A DNA stretch of 57,319 bases from an uncultured Bacteroidales bacterium (GTDB taxonomy: Bacteria > Bacteroidota > Bacteroidia > Bacteroidales > UBA4417). Below, one piece after another: positions 25,678-33,717 of the stretch. The notes under the pieces are model-generated. The model was given only the letters and a program-made list of their open reading frames with translations. It was not told the origin of the DNA and made no database searches. Where the stretch lies: positions 1 through 57,319 of the forward strand of contig CAJAXK010000151.1 of NCBI GenBank assembly GCA_903946925.1, written 5' to 3'. The position numbers were made by a program, and so were the translations under genes. Positions within the stretch are counted from its first letter, which is position 1. Each line of letters begins with the position of its first letter.

Positions 25678-27578
25678 CACAAAAGATTTTAAATTATTTA
25701 AAAGAATATTCAACTGATCCAAATAGAATTAACAAATTATTTGTGTCAACTTATTTGCGTTTAAATGGTTTAATTGTTAGGAATAATTTATTTTTAATAA
25801 ATTTTCAAATACATGAACATGATGGAGATGATTATAATGCCTTAATTAACTTTTATAACATAATACTTAGTGAAAAGAAAACATTAGGGATAGAAGATTT
25901 AATAGAGCTTTTTGAATTTGTAATATCACCAGCTGAAAAAGAAGTTAACGGTGCTGTCTATACTCCAAAATATATAAGAGATTTTATAGTAAAAGAAACT
26001 CTTTCAAAATACAGCAAGTTTTCACACGTTATTGAGCAAACTAAATTCGGAGACATTGCATGTGGTTGTGGAGGGTTCTTTTATACCCTTGCAAGTGAAC
26101 TAAAATCACTTACCAATAAAAGTTATTTTGAAATCTTTAGAGATAATATTTTTGGCTTAGATATTCAGGCATATAGCATTGAACGTTCAAAAATCTTACT
26201 GTCATTATTAGCAATCTCGAAAGGTGAAGATAGAACTGAATTTGAATTTAATTTATTCCAGGGAAACGCATTAAACTTTGATTGGCAAACAGTGCCTACA
26301 ATTGCAGCTAACGATGGTTTTGATATTATTATAGGGAATCCGCCTTATGTTGGTGCATCAAAAATTGACGATGAATCAAGAATGCTTTTAGGAAATTGGA
26401 GCGTAGCTTCTTCGGGTAAATCTGATCTGTATATTCCATTTTTTGAAATTGGTATGGAAAACCTCAATTCTAATGGAGTATTAGGCTACATAACGGTTAA
26501 TACTTTTTATAAAAGTTTAAATGGTCGCGCTGTAAGGAGTTATTTTTCAAGCAACAAATTTGAAATATCTATTGTAGATTTTGGAGGTGAACAGTTATTT
26601 AGAAAAAGGTCAACCTATACATGTATTTGTATAATTGGAAAGAAACCAAGTTTATTTGTCAAATATATAAAGTCAGTAAGTAGCAATATAGATTCAATTA
26701 GAAAGCAAGACTACTTGACTATTCCATATAGTGAACTTGATGACTATGAAGGCTGGCAATTATTAGCAGACCAAACAAAATACATAATTAATCAAATACA
26801 AAATACTGGCACACCATTAGGAAAGAAATTTGAAATCAGAAACGGTTTCGCAACATTAAAGAATGACGTCTTTGTTTTCAAACCGATTGAACAAGATAAT
26901 AATTATTACTCATTTGAAAAAGGAGGAAAAGAATTCAGAGTTGAAAAGGGTATCTGCCGAAATGCCATTAAGCCTAATACTCTAAAGTTGGAAGCAGAAA
27001 TAGAACAAAATACAGTAAAATTAATTTTCCCATATTTTGTAACTACAACCGAGAATGAACTATTTGGGAATCAGAAAAGGGTTCTGAACATAATGAATGA
27101 AGAATACTTATTATCTCAATATCCTTTGGCATATCAATATCTTGCATTACATAAAATTGAATTACAAAATCGAGACAAGGGAAATAGAGAGTACGAAAAA
27201 TGGTATGCTTTTGGCAGGAATCAAGCATTAACATATCATGGATATAAAATTTTTTTTCCTTATATTTCAAGTGCTCCTTGTTTTGTTATAACAGAAGATC
27301 AAGACTTTCTATTTTATAATGGATATGCTGTAATTTCAGATAATTTAATCGAACTTAAAATACTTCAAAAAATATTAATGTCTAAAATATTTTGGTATTA
27401 TATAATAAATACAAGTAAGCCATACTCTGGAATGTTTTTTTCATTAGCAAAAAACTATGTTAAGAATTTTGGGATTTGCGATTTATCGGAAACTGAAAAG
27501 CGAAAATTGCTACATCTGAATGATATTCAGATGATTGATGATTTTCTATTACATAAGTATAACATCAATCTTGAATAA
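25674..27578 (+). CDS. N6-adenine DNA methyltransferase, Eco57I/type IIG-like, without nuclease domain
   Basis: A 634-residue SAM-dependent DNA methyltransferase. Motif X is GAVYTPKYIRDFIV (93-106), motif I FGDIACGCGGFF (126-136; the usual DPACGSG is altered to DIACGCG), motif II GLDI (161-164), and motif IV IIGNPPYVGASK with NPPY at 222-225, diagnostic of N6-adenine (or N4-cytosine) methylation. A long C-terminal region (~390-634) would be the target-recognition domain. Only ~90 residues precede motif X, so the PD-(D/E)XK domain of type IIG enzymes is absent. It ends the cassette, with a 4-nt overlap to the preceding gene. It could mark self DNA for a defence module or act alone. Confidence 0.88.
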   Translation: MTQKILNYLKEYSTDPNRINKLFVSTYLRLNGLIVRNNLFLINFQIHEHDGDDYNALINFYNIILSEKKTLGIEDLIELFEFVISPAEKEVNGAVYTPKYIRDFIVKETLSKYSKFSHVIEQTKFGDIACGCGGFFYTLASELKSLTNKSYFEIFRDNIFGLDIQAYSIERSKILLSLLAISKGEDRTEFEFNLFQGNALNFDWQTVPTIAANDGFDIIIGNPPYVGASKIDDESRMLLGNWSVASSGKSDLYIPFFEIGMENLNSNGVLGYITVNTFYKSLNGRAVRSYFSSNKFEISIVDFGGEQLFRKRSTYTCICIIGKKPSLFVKYIKSVSSNIDSIRKQDYLTIPYSELDDYEGWQLLADQTKYIINQIQNTGTPLGKKFEIRNGFATLKNDVFVFKPIEQDNNYYSFEKGGKEFRVEKGICRNAIKPNTLKLEAEIEQNTVKLIFPYFVTTTENELFGNQKRVLNIMNEEYLLSQYPLAYQYLALHKIELQNRDKGNREYEKWYAFGRNQALTYHGYKIFFPYISSAPCFVITEDQDFLFYNGYAVISDNLIELKILQKILMSKIFWYYIINTSKPYSGMFFSLAKNYVKNFGICDLSETEKRKLLHLNDIQMIDDFLLHKYNINLE

Positions 27579-27651
27579 ACAGTAAGACTTTGCTATAAGG
27601 TTTGAATTGCATCAAAAAGCATTAAATTTATTTGGGGTTAAGCGCATGACT

Positions 27652-28308
27652 TCAAAACCGCATTTCCGGGATTTCGCCTTCCACAACCAGATTGCCTTCG
27701 GTAGCTTTTTGTATTTCTTCAACCGAAACACCTGGAGCCCTTTCCACCAATTTAAAACCGTTTTCGGTTACATCAATCACTGCCAAATCGGAAACAATTC
27801 GCTTTACACATTTTATACCGGTTAATGGCAATGTGCACTTTTTCAATAGTTTAGATTCTCCATCCTTGCTACAATGTTGCATGGCAACGATTATATTCCG
27901 TGCCGAAGCCACCAAATCCATCGCACCACCCATACCTTTTACCATTTTTCCAGGTATTTTCCAGCTTGCAATATCGCCTTCTTCGGTAACCTCGAAAGCA
28001 CCCAAAACAGTCAGGTCAACATGGCCACCACGTATCATGGCAAAGCTCATGGATGAATCGAAATATGATGCCCCGGGAATAACGGTAACGGTCTGTTTTC
28101 CAGCATTTATCAAATCGGCATCCACCTCATCAGGATACGGAAATGCGCCCATTCCCAAAATCCCGTTTTCAGATTGTAGCGTTACTTTCATCCCTTCCGG
28201 AATATAGTTCGCAACCAAGGTAGGTATTCCTATCCCAAGGTTTACATAATATCCATCGTGCAATTCCTGTGCTATACGTTGTGCTATTTGTTCTTTTGTG
28301 AGTGGCAT
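27652..28308 (-). CDS. scoB: 3-oxoacid CoA-transferase subunit B
   Basis: Beta subunit of a family I CoA-transferase that moves CoA from succinyl-CoA (or acetyl-CoA) to acetoacetate. The 218-residue protein contains the catalytic glutamate in [14 protein letters not shown] and the N-terminal [14 protein letters not shown], as in AtoA/ScoB. It pairs with the A subunit 516 nt upstream on the same strand; subunit genes are normally adjacent, but here a repeat-rich spacer separates them. In this cluster it would activate the acetoacetate released by HMG-CoA lyase, completing leucine breakdown to acetyl-CoA. It is convergent with the methyltransferase gene. Confidence 0.93.
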   Translation of the reverse strand: MPLTKEQIAQRIAQELHDGYYVNLGIGIPTLVANYIPEGMKVTLQSENGILGMGAFPYPDEVDADLINAGKQTVTVIPGASYFDSSMSFAMIRGGHVDLTVLGAFEVTEEGDIASWKIPGKMVKGMGGAMDLVASARNIIVAMQHCSKDGESKLLKKCTLPLTGIKCVKRIVSDLAVIDVTENGFKLVERAPGVSVEEIQKATEGNLVVEGEIPEMRF

Positions 28309-28310
28309 GG

Positions 28311-28385
28311 TGGGGTGGTTATTGGTGATTTGTTATTGGTTGATTTGTTATTGGGAAATGGTTATTCGTTATTGGGAAATAGGGA
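28311..28385. repeat. TTGTTATTGG-type tandem array
   Basis: Degenerate repeats of (GATT)TGTTATTGG / GGTTATTCG lie right beside the scoB start. They belong to the same style of intergenic array as at 13067 and 35534. No gene is present. Confidence 0.6.
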
Positions 28386-28504
28386 TTGGTTTGGAGGTAA
28401 TCTTTCAAATTATTCGCTTCTTGTTTACTTTAAAGGTGCGAAGGAGATCGCCTTGCTAAGTTGATGTTTTTTTGATGAATTTTTGAAATATCGCCTTGAA
28501 TTTA

Positions 28505-28680
28505 GGTCAATAAGCAAAGGTTAAAAGGCAAAAGTAAAGGGTGCCTAACTAACAATATTTGCATTTCAATTTTTCAAAAGAATTCTACCACTACCAACTC
28601 TGACACTAATTTTTTGTGCTTACACCAATGGTCTTAACTTTGACCTTTGCTCTTTGACCTTTGCTCTTTGACTTTATCTT
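28505..28680. repeat. Inverted pair of GCAAAGGTCAAA arrays between scoA and scoB
   Basis: The left arm 28505-28540 (AATAAGCAAAGG, TTAAAAGGCAAAAG) and right arm 28632-28680 (CTTTGACCTTTGCTCTTTG, repeated) are reverse complements in unit sequence, around a 90-nt spacer without an ORF. The unit is the same as in the pair at 6859-7030. Confidence 0.6.
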
Positions 28681-28732
28681 TTCTGGCTTTTTTAGGGTAG
28701 GTAAGCTTCAAGTAATTGTACGTTAATGCTAT

Positions 28733-28810
28733 CACCTCGTCTCCCTTCTCCCTTCACCTTGTCTCCCTTCACCCAGTCTCCCATCACCCTGTCTCCCTTC
28801 ACCCTGTCTA
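28733..28810 (-). repeat. CTCCCTTCACCCTGT tandem array after the scoA stop
   Basis: Four to five copies of a ~15-bp pyrimidine-rich unit (GTCTCCCTTCACCC) start about 15 nt after the scoA stop codon. On the coding strand it is purine-rich (GGGTGAAGGGAGAC). Confidence 0.75.
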
Positions 28811-28824
28811 TTCTTATCATCTCA

Positions 28825-29523
28825 TTACTCACGTTCCCAAACGGTTACCCGTTCAATCCTTTTTTCGTAAGCAGCTCCCTGAAAAATACGTTGGACGAAA
28901 ATGCCTGGCGTATGGATAAAATTCGGGTCGAGGGTTCCGGCAGGTACAAGTTCTTCAACTTCTGCAACGGTTATTTTTCCTGCCATTGCCATGGGATGAT
29001 TAAAGTTGTTGGCTGTTTGTTTATAGATTAGGTTTCCTAAAGTATCTCCTTTCCATGCTTTTACAAATGCAAAATCAGCTTCCAATGCGGTTTCCAAAAG
29101 GTGGGGCTTGCCATTGTACATCCGAATTTCTTTTCCTTCGGCTACTTCGGTGCCAGCACCTGCCGGAACGAAAAATGCAGGAATCCCAGCACCACCTGCA
29201 CGGCAACGCTCGGCAAGTGTTCCTTGTGGGATCAATTCAACTTCGAGTTCTCCGCTCAATAATTGGCGTTCAAACTCCGAATTTTCTCCAACATACGATG
29301 AAATCATTTTATGTATCTGCTTGTTTCGCAACAGGATGCCAAGTCCAAAATCATCAACTCCGGCATTGTTTGATATGCAGGTCAAACCTTTTACGCCGCA
29401 ATCGAAAAGTGCATTGATAGCGTTTTCAGGAATACCACAAAGGCCAAAACCTCCAACCATCAAGGTCATGCCATCTTCTACACCGCGAATTGCATCGGCA
29501 GCATCTTTAAATACTTTGTTCAT
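28825..29523 (-). CDS. scoA: 3-oxoacid CoA-transferase subunit A
   Basis: Alpha subunit of the CoA-transferase, 232 residues, full length. The family signature [14 protein letters not shown] and the downstream [16 protein letters not shown] are both present, with [22 protein letters not shown] and the C-terminal [10 protein letters not shown]. Together with the B subunit it would convert acetoacetate to acetoacetyl-CoA at the end of the leucine route. It starts 135 nt downstream of the alpha/beta hydrolase gene on the same strand. The gap to scoB is occupied by two repeat structures, which makes a joint transcript likely but with a long, structured spacer. Confidence 0.93.
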   Translation of the reverse strand: MNKVFKDAADAIRGVEDGMTLMVGGFGLCGIPENAINALFDCGVKGLTCISNNAGVDDFGLGILLRNKQIHKMISSYVGENSEFERQLLSGELEVELIPQGTLAERCRAGGAGIPAFFVPAGAGTEVAEGKEIRMYNGKPHLLETALEADFAFVKAWKGDTLGNLIYKQTANNFNHPMAMAGKITVAEVEELVPAGTLDPNFIHTPGIFVQRIFQGAAYEKRIERVTVWERE

Positions 29524-29657
29524 TTTAATGTATTTTTTTCTTGTTCATAAAATGGATAAACCCTAATCCGAACGCTAAAATCGGCTAATGAAAGTACAAC
29601 TTTTTTGATATTCCACACTCTTACCGAATAGTTTTTTCGGAAATCTGCCCACGACTT

Positions 29658-30497
29658 TCATTTTTTTAACTTTTCACTGAAAAACTCACCGACTACTTCG
29701 TTGAACCTATCCTTATAATCAATCAGGGTTGAGTGGCTTGAATTCGGTAAAATCCACAAAAATGCATTAGGGATTGATTGGGCAATCAGCGCGGTGTGTT
29801 CAGTCAGAATTAAATCATGATCGCCAGCAATAACAAGTGAAGGGCACTGGATTTGGCTCATTTGCCCTAGTGATATGTTAGGCTGGAAACAATTGAGTTT
29901 TACCAGTTTTCGGGTATTGGCAATTTCTGGTGTTTGTGGAACTTTGCCCAAAGTATCGTAATAACTCATTAGCCATTTATAATCTGCTGCTTTAATAGCA
30001 GTGCTGTCGGGCCATAGATTTGCGCCGGTAATTGCCAGTTTTTTTACTTTCGAGGGATGGCGAATGGCCAGTAATAATCCATTTATGCCGCCATCGCTCC
30101 ATCCTAAAACATTGCAGGAATCGAAATTAAGGTAATCCAGCAGGCCATTAAAATCATCCGCCATCATTTCGAAACTTAACGAATCCTGGTTATCAACTGA
30201 TTTGCCCTGCGCCCGGCTGTCAACTGCAATTACTTTATATTTCTCAGAAAAATATGGGATTTGGTTCGAAAAACAGCTGATAGAGCCGCCATTGCCATGA
30301 ATCATAAGCAAGGGTTCGCCCTGCCCGTAAATTTCGTAATACAATTTAATGCCACGAATATTGGCATATTTTCCTACTGCCTCGTTATTGCCAAACATAT
30401 TGGTTGGACCCGAAGCAGGAACTGCTGTTTGTGAATGGGAAAATGCAGTTACCAAGAGCAACCAAGCCATTAAAACAATTTTCTTCAAATTTTGCAT
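29658..30497 (-). CDS. Secreted alpha/beta-fold hydrolase
   Basis: A ~279-residue hydrolase with a signal peptide (MQNLKKIVLMAWLLL, cleaved near AFSHSQ). The nucleophile elbow is GWSDGG (Ser in NVLGWSDGGINGLLL), the oxyanion region IHGNGGS, the acid Asp in AGDHDLIL and the catalytic His in NSSHSTLID. Substrate is unknown; an esterase or lactonase is plausible. The ATG at 30497 is preferred over the TTG six nt earlier. It begins 9 nt after the stop of the HMG-CoA lyase gene, so it is in the same operon, though a role in leucine use is not obvious for an exported enzyme. Confidence 0.8.
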   Translation of the reverse strand: MQNLKKIVLMAWLLLVTAFSHSQTAVPASGPTNMFGNNEAVGKYANIRGIKLYYEIYGQGEPLLMIHGNGGSISCFSNQIPYFSEKYKVIAVDSRAQGKSVDNQDSLSFEMMADDFNGLLDYLNFDSCNVLGWSDGGINGLLLAIRHPSKVKKLAITGANLWPDSTAIKAADYKWLMSYYDTLGKVPQTPEIANTRKLVKLNCFQPNISLGQMSQIQCPSLVIAGDHDLILTEHTALIAQSIPNAFLWILPNSSHSTLIDYKDRFNEVVGEFFSEKLKK

Positions 30498-30505
30498 CGT
30501 CAAAT

Positions 30506-31375
30506 TTATTGATGTTTAAAAACTTCAGTTGAAAAATGCCTTGCCTCATGCAAAGCCTTTTCAACTATATTGTGTGAAATTTGGTTTTGTTCGCACCAAT
30601 CAATAAGCCTAAGAGTATCGAGGTTTCCAAGCAATTCGTAACCTGTCATGGGGCATCCCCCAAAACCGCCCATTGCGCCTTCAAAATTCCGAATCCCGGC
30701 TCTCCAGGCGGCTTCAACTTTTGGTTGCCAGTCGTAAGGTTTGGAATGTAAGTGAATCCCCAATTTTGCTTCAGGAAATGAATTTATCAATAATGAACAT
30801 AGCCTTTCAATATTTCCGGGCGTTCCTTCGCCGGTTATATCCGAAAAAACCAGGTTACGGATGCCTGCATTGTAAAGCTTTTCCACTTCTTGTAACACAA
30901 TTTCGTCATTCCACACATCGCCGTAAGGGTTGCCAAAAGCCATTGTTACATAAACCCTCAGTTCCTGCTGCGATAATTCACAAATCTCGCGTAAATCCAA
31001 AACGGTTTGCCAAGCCAATTCAGGCGTTGTGTTCAGGTTTCTTTTCAGGAAACTGCCCGAAACGGAATAAGGAAAACCCATAATTTTGATTTTGCTTTCC
31101 AAAGCAGCTTGGTTGGCACCACGTACATTCCCAACTATTACCATCATTTTTGAACCAGAACCCGAATGGTCTAACAGGGAAATCACTTCGGCAGTATCGG
31201 CCATTTGTGGCACTGCTTTTGGCGATACAAAGCTTCCAACATCCACACAATTGAAGCCACATTTTAGCAACAAATTGATATACTGTGTTTTGGTAATGGT
31301 TGGAATAAAACCGGTCAAGCCTTGCATGGCATCGCGAGGCGTTTCGGTGATTAAGATGGTTTCCTTGGTTTTCAT
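30506..31375 (-). CDS. liuE: Hydroxymethylglutaryl-CoA lyase (variant)
   Basis: Splits HMG-CoA into acetyl-CoA and acetoacetate, the last carbon-cleaving step of leucine catabolism. A 289-residue DRE-TIM barrel. Visible motifs: ETPRDAMQGL (Arg-Asp pair), VGSFVSPKAVPQMAD (family signature), GNPYGDVWN, FSDITGEGTPG, HLHSKP (metal His pair) and GGFGGCPMTG, where classical lyases have the active-site Cys loop GGCPYA. The Cys is kept, but the following residues differ from the mitochondrial/Pseudomonas form (MTGYELLGN instead of A(K/P)GA.GNVATED). Context strongly supports HMG-CoA lyase; a related 4-hydroxy-type lyase is less likely. Symbol by analogy with the liu genes. Confidence 0.85.
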   Translation of the reverse strand: MKTKETILITETPRDAMQGLTGFIPTITKTQYINLLLKCGFNCVDVGSFVSPKAVPQMADTAEVISLLDHSGSGSKMMVIVGNVRGANQAALESKIKIMGFPYSVSGSFLKRNLNTTPELAWQTVLDLREICELSQQELRVYVTMAFGNPYGDVWNDEIVLQEVEKLYNAGIRNLVFSDITGEGTPGNIERLCSLLINSFPEAKLGIHLHSKPYDWQPKVEAAWRAGIRNFEGAMGGFGGCPMTGYELLGNLDTLRLIDWCEQNQISHNIVEKALHEARHFSTEVFKHQ

Positions 31376-31502
31376 ATTTAGTTTGTTTTGGAGATGGGAA
31401 GCAGATCTGATAAATTTCCGTTTCTACACTATAAAAATCGTTTTATTTCAAATCTTCTTAGGTGCTTTGTGTTATTGGCTAGTGTTTAGTCGGTTATTAC
31501 AT

Positions 31503-31964
31503 TTATTCCCATAAATTACTCCATTTATCTTTATAATCGGTTAAATCTTTTAGACTTATTGCAATAGGATAGTCTTTCAATTGCATTTCCCTTTTACGGT
31601 TGTAATATTCGTCATCTGTTCTTAAAATCACTTCTACGAGTTGCTTCTTTGAAAGAATATAGTATTCTATGTTGATACTCTTGTTAATGTAGACAAAAAC
31701 AAATGGACATGTTATTCTGTCGTTAATGAAATCGATCTGACTTCTCATTAAACCGACTTGGTAACTTTTAGCATTCTTGGTTGTTTTGACTTGAATGTTG
31801 ATAGTTTTATCTGTTTCAGGGTCAAGTCCGAAAATATCAACTGAAGGATAATTCTTTAAAGTTAAACTTGCAACCCAACCTTGAAGGCTCATCATTCCTG
31901 CAACAAAATACTCTCCGGTTAATCCAATTAAATGTTTATCAATATTTTTCTTCATTTTCTTCAT
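31503..31964 (-). CDS. PD-(D/E)XK-like nuclease-fold protein
   Basis: About 153 residues from the ATG at 31964 (31955 is an alternative). The pattern GEYFVAGMMSLQGW, then SVDIFGLD, then INIQVKTT matches the order of restriction-endonuclease-like folds: Glu in helix 1, Asp in strand 2 and Q-x-K in strand 3. This architecture is also found in non-restriction DNA-binding or immunity proteins, so an active nuclease is not proven. The gene overlaps the end of the preceding YopX-like gene by 26 nt, so both are co-translated. It lies in the island that interrupts the leucine operon. Confidence 0.55.
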   Translation of the reverse strand: MKKMKKNIDKHLIGLTGEYFVAGMMSLQGWVASLTLKNYPSVDIFGLDPETDKTINIQVKTTKNAKSYQVGLMRSQIDFINDRITCPFVFVYINKSINIEYYILSKKQLVEVILRTDDEYYNRKREMQLKDYPIAISLKDLTDYKDKWSNLWE

Positions 31965-32712
31965 TGTTATTTCCACACAGTAATTCAATGGCTTTTACCT
32001 GCCAAGTTACAGGTGGAAAGTATGGTGATTTTTTGATTAATTTTGTAAGTTCGTTTTTGTCATTTCTCGATTGAGCAAAACCGTTACACAAATCCTGTAT
32101 ATCAACTTCTGATTCTCCTTTATCTAGGTTATAGAATAAACTTCCTTCAATTTCTAATTCTGTTGCCCAAGATAGCGGAACACTATGATTGTCAAGAATA
32201 ATAGAGTAGTTCCCGAATATTTCATTTACGCCTGCTTCGCAGAAACTTCCCATTTCTTTGTTGTCCAAGTTTTTCGCTCTATTTGTGCCTCCATTTGAAG
32301 GCATTTTGGGGTTTAGCAACACTTTAGCACTTACGACATCACCTGTATAGATTCTTTCTCCCTTGTCATCGTAAAAGCCTGTATAAACTCCTGCGAAAAT
32401 AACTCTTACAATAAAGTATCCAGTGAATTTTAAAATTTCAAGTTCTTCGCTGAAATCTAAAATGTCAGGATTATGGTCTGTTTCATACTTTTTGTCTCTT
32501 GCTATAATATACATACAGTCATCAACAAAGAAAAATCGTCCAAGTGCTGTGTGACCAAATTTTCCACCTGAATCAATGAAACGTACTTTCACAGAATGGC
32601 TTTCGGGTTGAAGTCCTTCTGTCGCAATGTCAACAAGGTGTGAATTACAGAATTCCTTTATTGATTCTAAATTTGTCAGTTTCGTATAATCGTATTTCTG
32701 ACGTTCTTCCAT
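31939..32712 (-). CDS. Hypothetical protein with YopX-like segment
   Basis: 257 residues, not assignable as a whole. Residues ~115-205 contain FYDDKGERIYTGDVV and, after a gap, NYSIILDNHSVPLSWATELE, the two halves of the phage-associated YopX fold (D..G..iY.GDiV ... g.i......L....E). The N-terminal part has no recognised motif (VRFIDSGGKFGHTALGRF is the most structured piece). It overlaps the nuclease-like gene at its 3' end. Its A/T-rich codon use, unlike the flanking catabolic genes, suggests import with a mobile element. Confidence 0.6.
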   Translation of the reverse strand: MEERQKYDYTKLTNLESIKEFCNSHLVDIATEGLQPESHSVKVRFIDSGGKFGHTALGRFFFVDDCMYIIARDKKYETDHNPDILDFSEELEILKFTGYFIVRVIFAGVYTGFYDDKGERIYTGDVVSAKVLLNPKMPSNGGTNRAKNLDNKEMGSFCEAGVNEIFGNYSIILDNHSVPLSWATELEIEGSLFYNLDKGESEVDIQDLCNGFAQSRNDKNELTKLIKKSPYFPPVTWQVKAIELLCGNNNEENEEKY

Positions 32713-32747
32713 TGTACTGTTGTGTTATAAGTTTTATGCTGTTTATT

Positions 32748-32861
32748 TTACCTTGCTGCTAATTTCAAAATATGTTTATAAGCATCTTCGTAACCACGAA
32801 CCACAATTTTGGTTGTAGGAGGCAAGTTTTGCAAGAGCTGTATAAGTTGTTGCGCGGTCAT
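32748..32861 (-). CDS. 37-residue protein coupled to dinD-like gene
   Basis: Starts with ATG at 32861, overlapping the TGA of the DinD-like gene by 4 nt (ATGA), and encodes MTAQQLIQLLQNLPPTTKIV followed by a short VRGYEDAYKHILKLAAR tail. The Leu-rich opening and VRGYED resemble N-termini of longer Bacteroidetes hypothetical proteins, so this may be complete or a truncated copy. Overlap and composition favour real translation; function is unknown. Confidence 0.45.
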   Translation of the reverse strand: MTAQQLIQLLQNLPPTTKIVVRGYEDAYKHILKLAAR

Positions 32862-33697
32862 TTTTTAAGCTTTTTTACGGTTGCTGATTCCAATTTCTTG
32901 ATGCTTTCTTCTGTTGGCAGGTTTTCGGGCATGGTTCCACCAATTTCTTCGATGGTTTGCCGTACTTTTTTACCAACTTCAAAATGGGTTTTGTTGGCTT
33001 TTTGTTTGCCTTGAATCTTTTCGCGTTTAAGTTTCTCTTCGGTTTGTGTGGCACGGAACAAATTGGCTGCCAGCTCGGTACTACCCATGTGGTCGAGAAT
33101 TTGCTGGGTTTTCTTCAAGCCTTTCTTAGCATGTATGGCTTTGGCATCTAATCCGCCATACAAACCCATATAACCGTGGTTTTGAAAAATCGCATAGTCA
33201 ATAGGTTCAATAACCCCGGCATCTTTGGCGGCTGCGGCAAGTTGTAAGTTGTGTTTTGCCAATTCATTCCGCAAAAACAACCGTTTTTCGTCCTCAGTGC
33301 TCAAACGGTTGTATTCGTCCATCTGCCGTATTTCCTGCAAACGGGTTTGAACGGCAAAATAGGTTTGCCCCAAAGCAACTATTTCTTTTGATGGATCGGC
33401 ATTTTGTACGGCCAAATAACAAGCATACCGTGACAATTTGTAGCTATTCATCTCGCGTTCGGCACCAGATCCAATAGGAACCATCTCGTTGAATTCAACG
33501 AGATGGTTTTCGATAGGTTGCCCACTGTTTTTGCAGGCTTCCTTGGCTTTTTCAATTACCGATAGGAAATTCCTGAAGTCTGTATATTCAAGAGCCTTAG
33601 CCAATTGGCGGGCTGCCCAGAATTCATTTCCATTTTTATCGGTTTGCCGTATTTGTTCAAATACCGATAATGTTTGTTTTGATATTTCCTTTGCCAT
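32858..33697 (-). CDS. dinD: DinD-like DNA-damage-inducible protein
   Basis: 279 residues with the family layout: N-terminal Bro-N-like domain (FWAARQLAKALEYTDFRNF, residues ~26-45), the SGAEREMNSYKLSRYACYL segment, GQTYFAVQTRLQE, and the DinD-specific middle HGYMGLYGGLDAKAIHAKKG followed by GSTELAANLFRATQTEEKL. DinD in E. coli inhibits RecA-dependent strand exchange; the role here is unknown. It lies in the leucine operon but is unrelated to it. A small ORF overlaps its stop. A LexA-like operator is not visible upstream because a tandem array fills that space. Confidence 0.85.
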   Translation of the reverse strand: MAKEISKQTLSVFEQIRQTDKNGNEFWAARQLAKALEYTDFRNFLSVIEKAKEACKNSGQPIENHLVEFNEMVPIGSGAEREMNSYKLSRYACYLAVQNADPSKEIVALGQTYFAVQTRLQEIRQMDEYNRLSTEDEKRLFLRNELAKHNLQLAAAAKDAGVIEPIDYAIFQNHGYMGLYGGLDAKAIHAKKGLKKTQQILDHMGSTELAANLFRATQTEEKLKREKIQGKQKANKTHFEVGKKVRQTIEEIGGTMPENLPTEESIKKLESATVKKLKK

Positions 33698-33717
33698 AAT
33701 CGGGTCATTTTTTTGTA

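Noticed and set aside
21587-27578. Classical type I or type III restriction-modification locus
   Set aside because: No helicase/translocase (HsdR or Res) and no specificity subunit are encoded; the kinase and receiver have no place in such systems.
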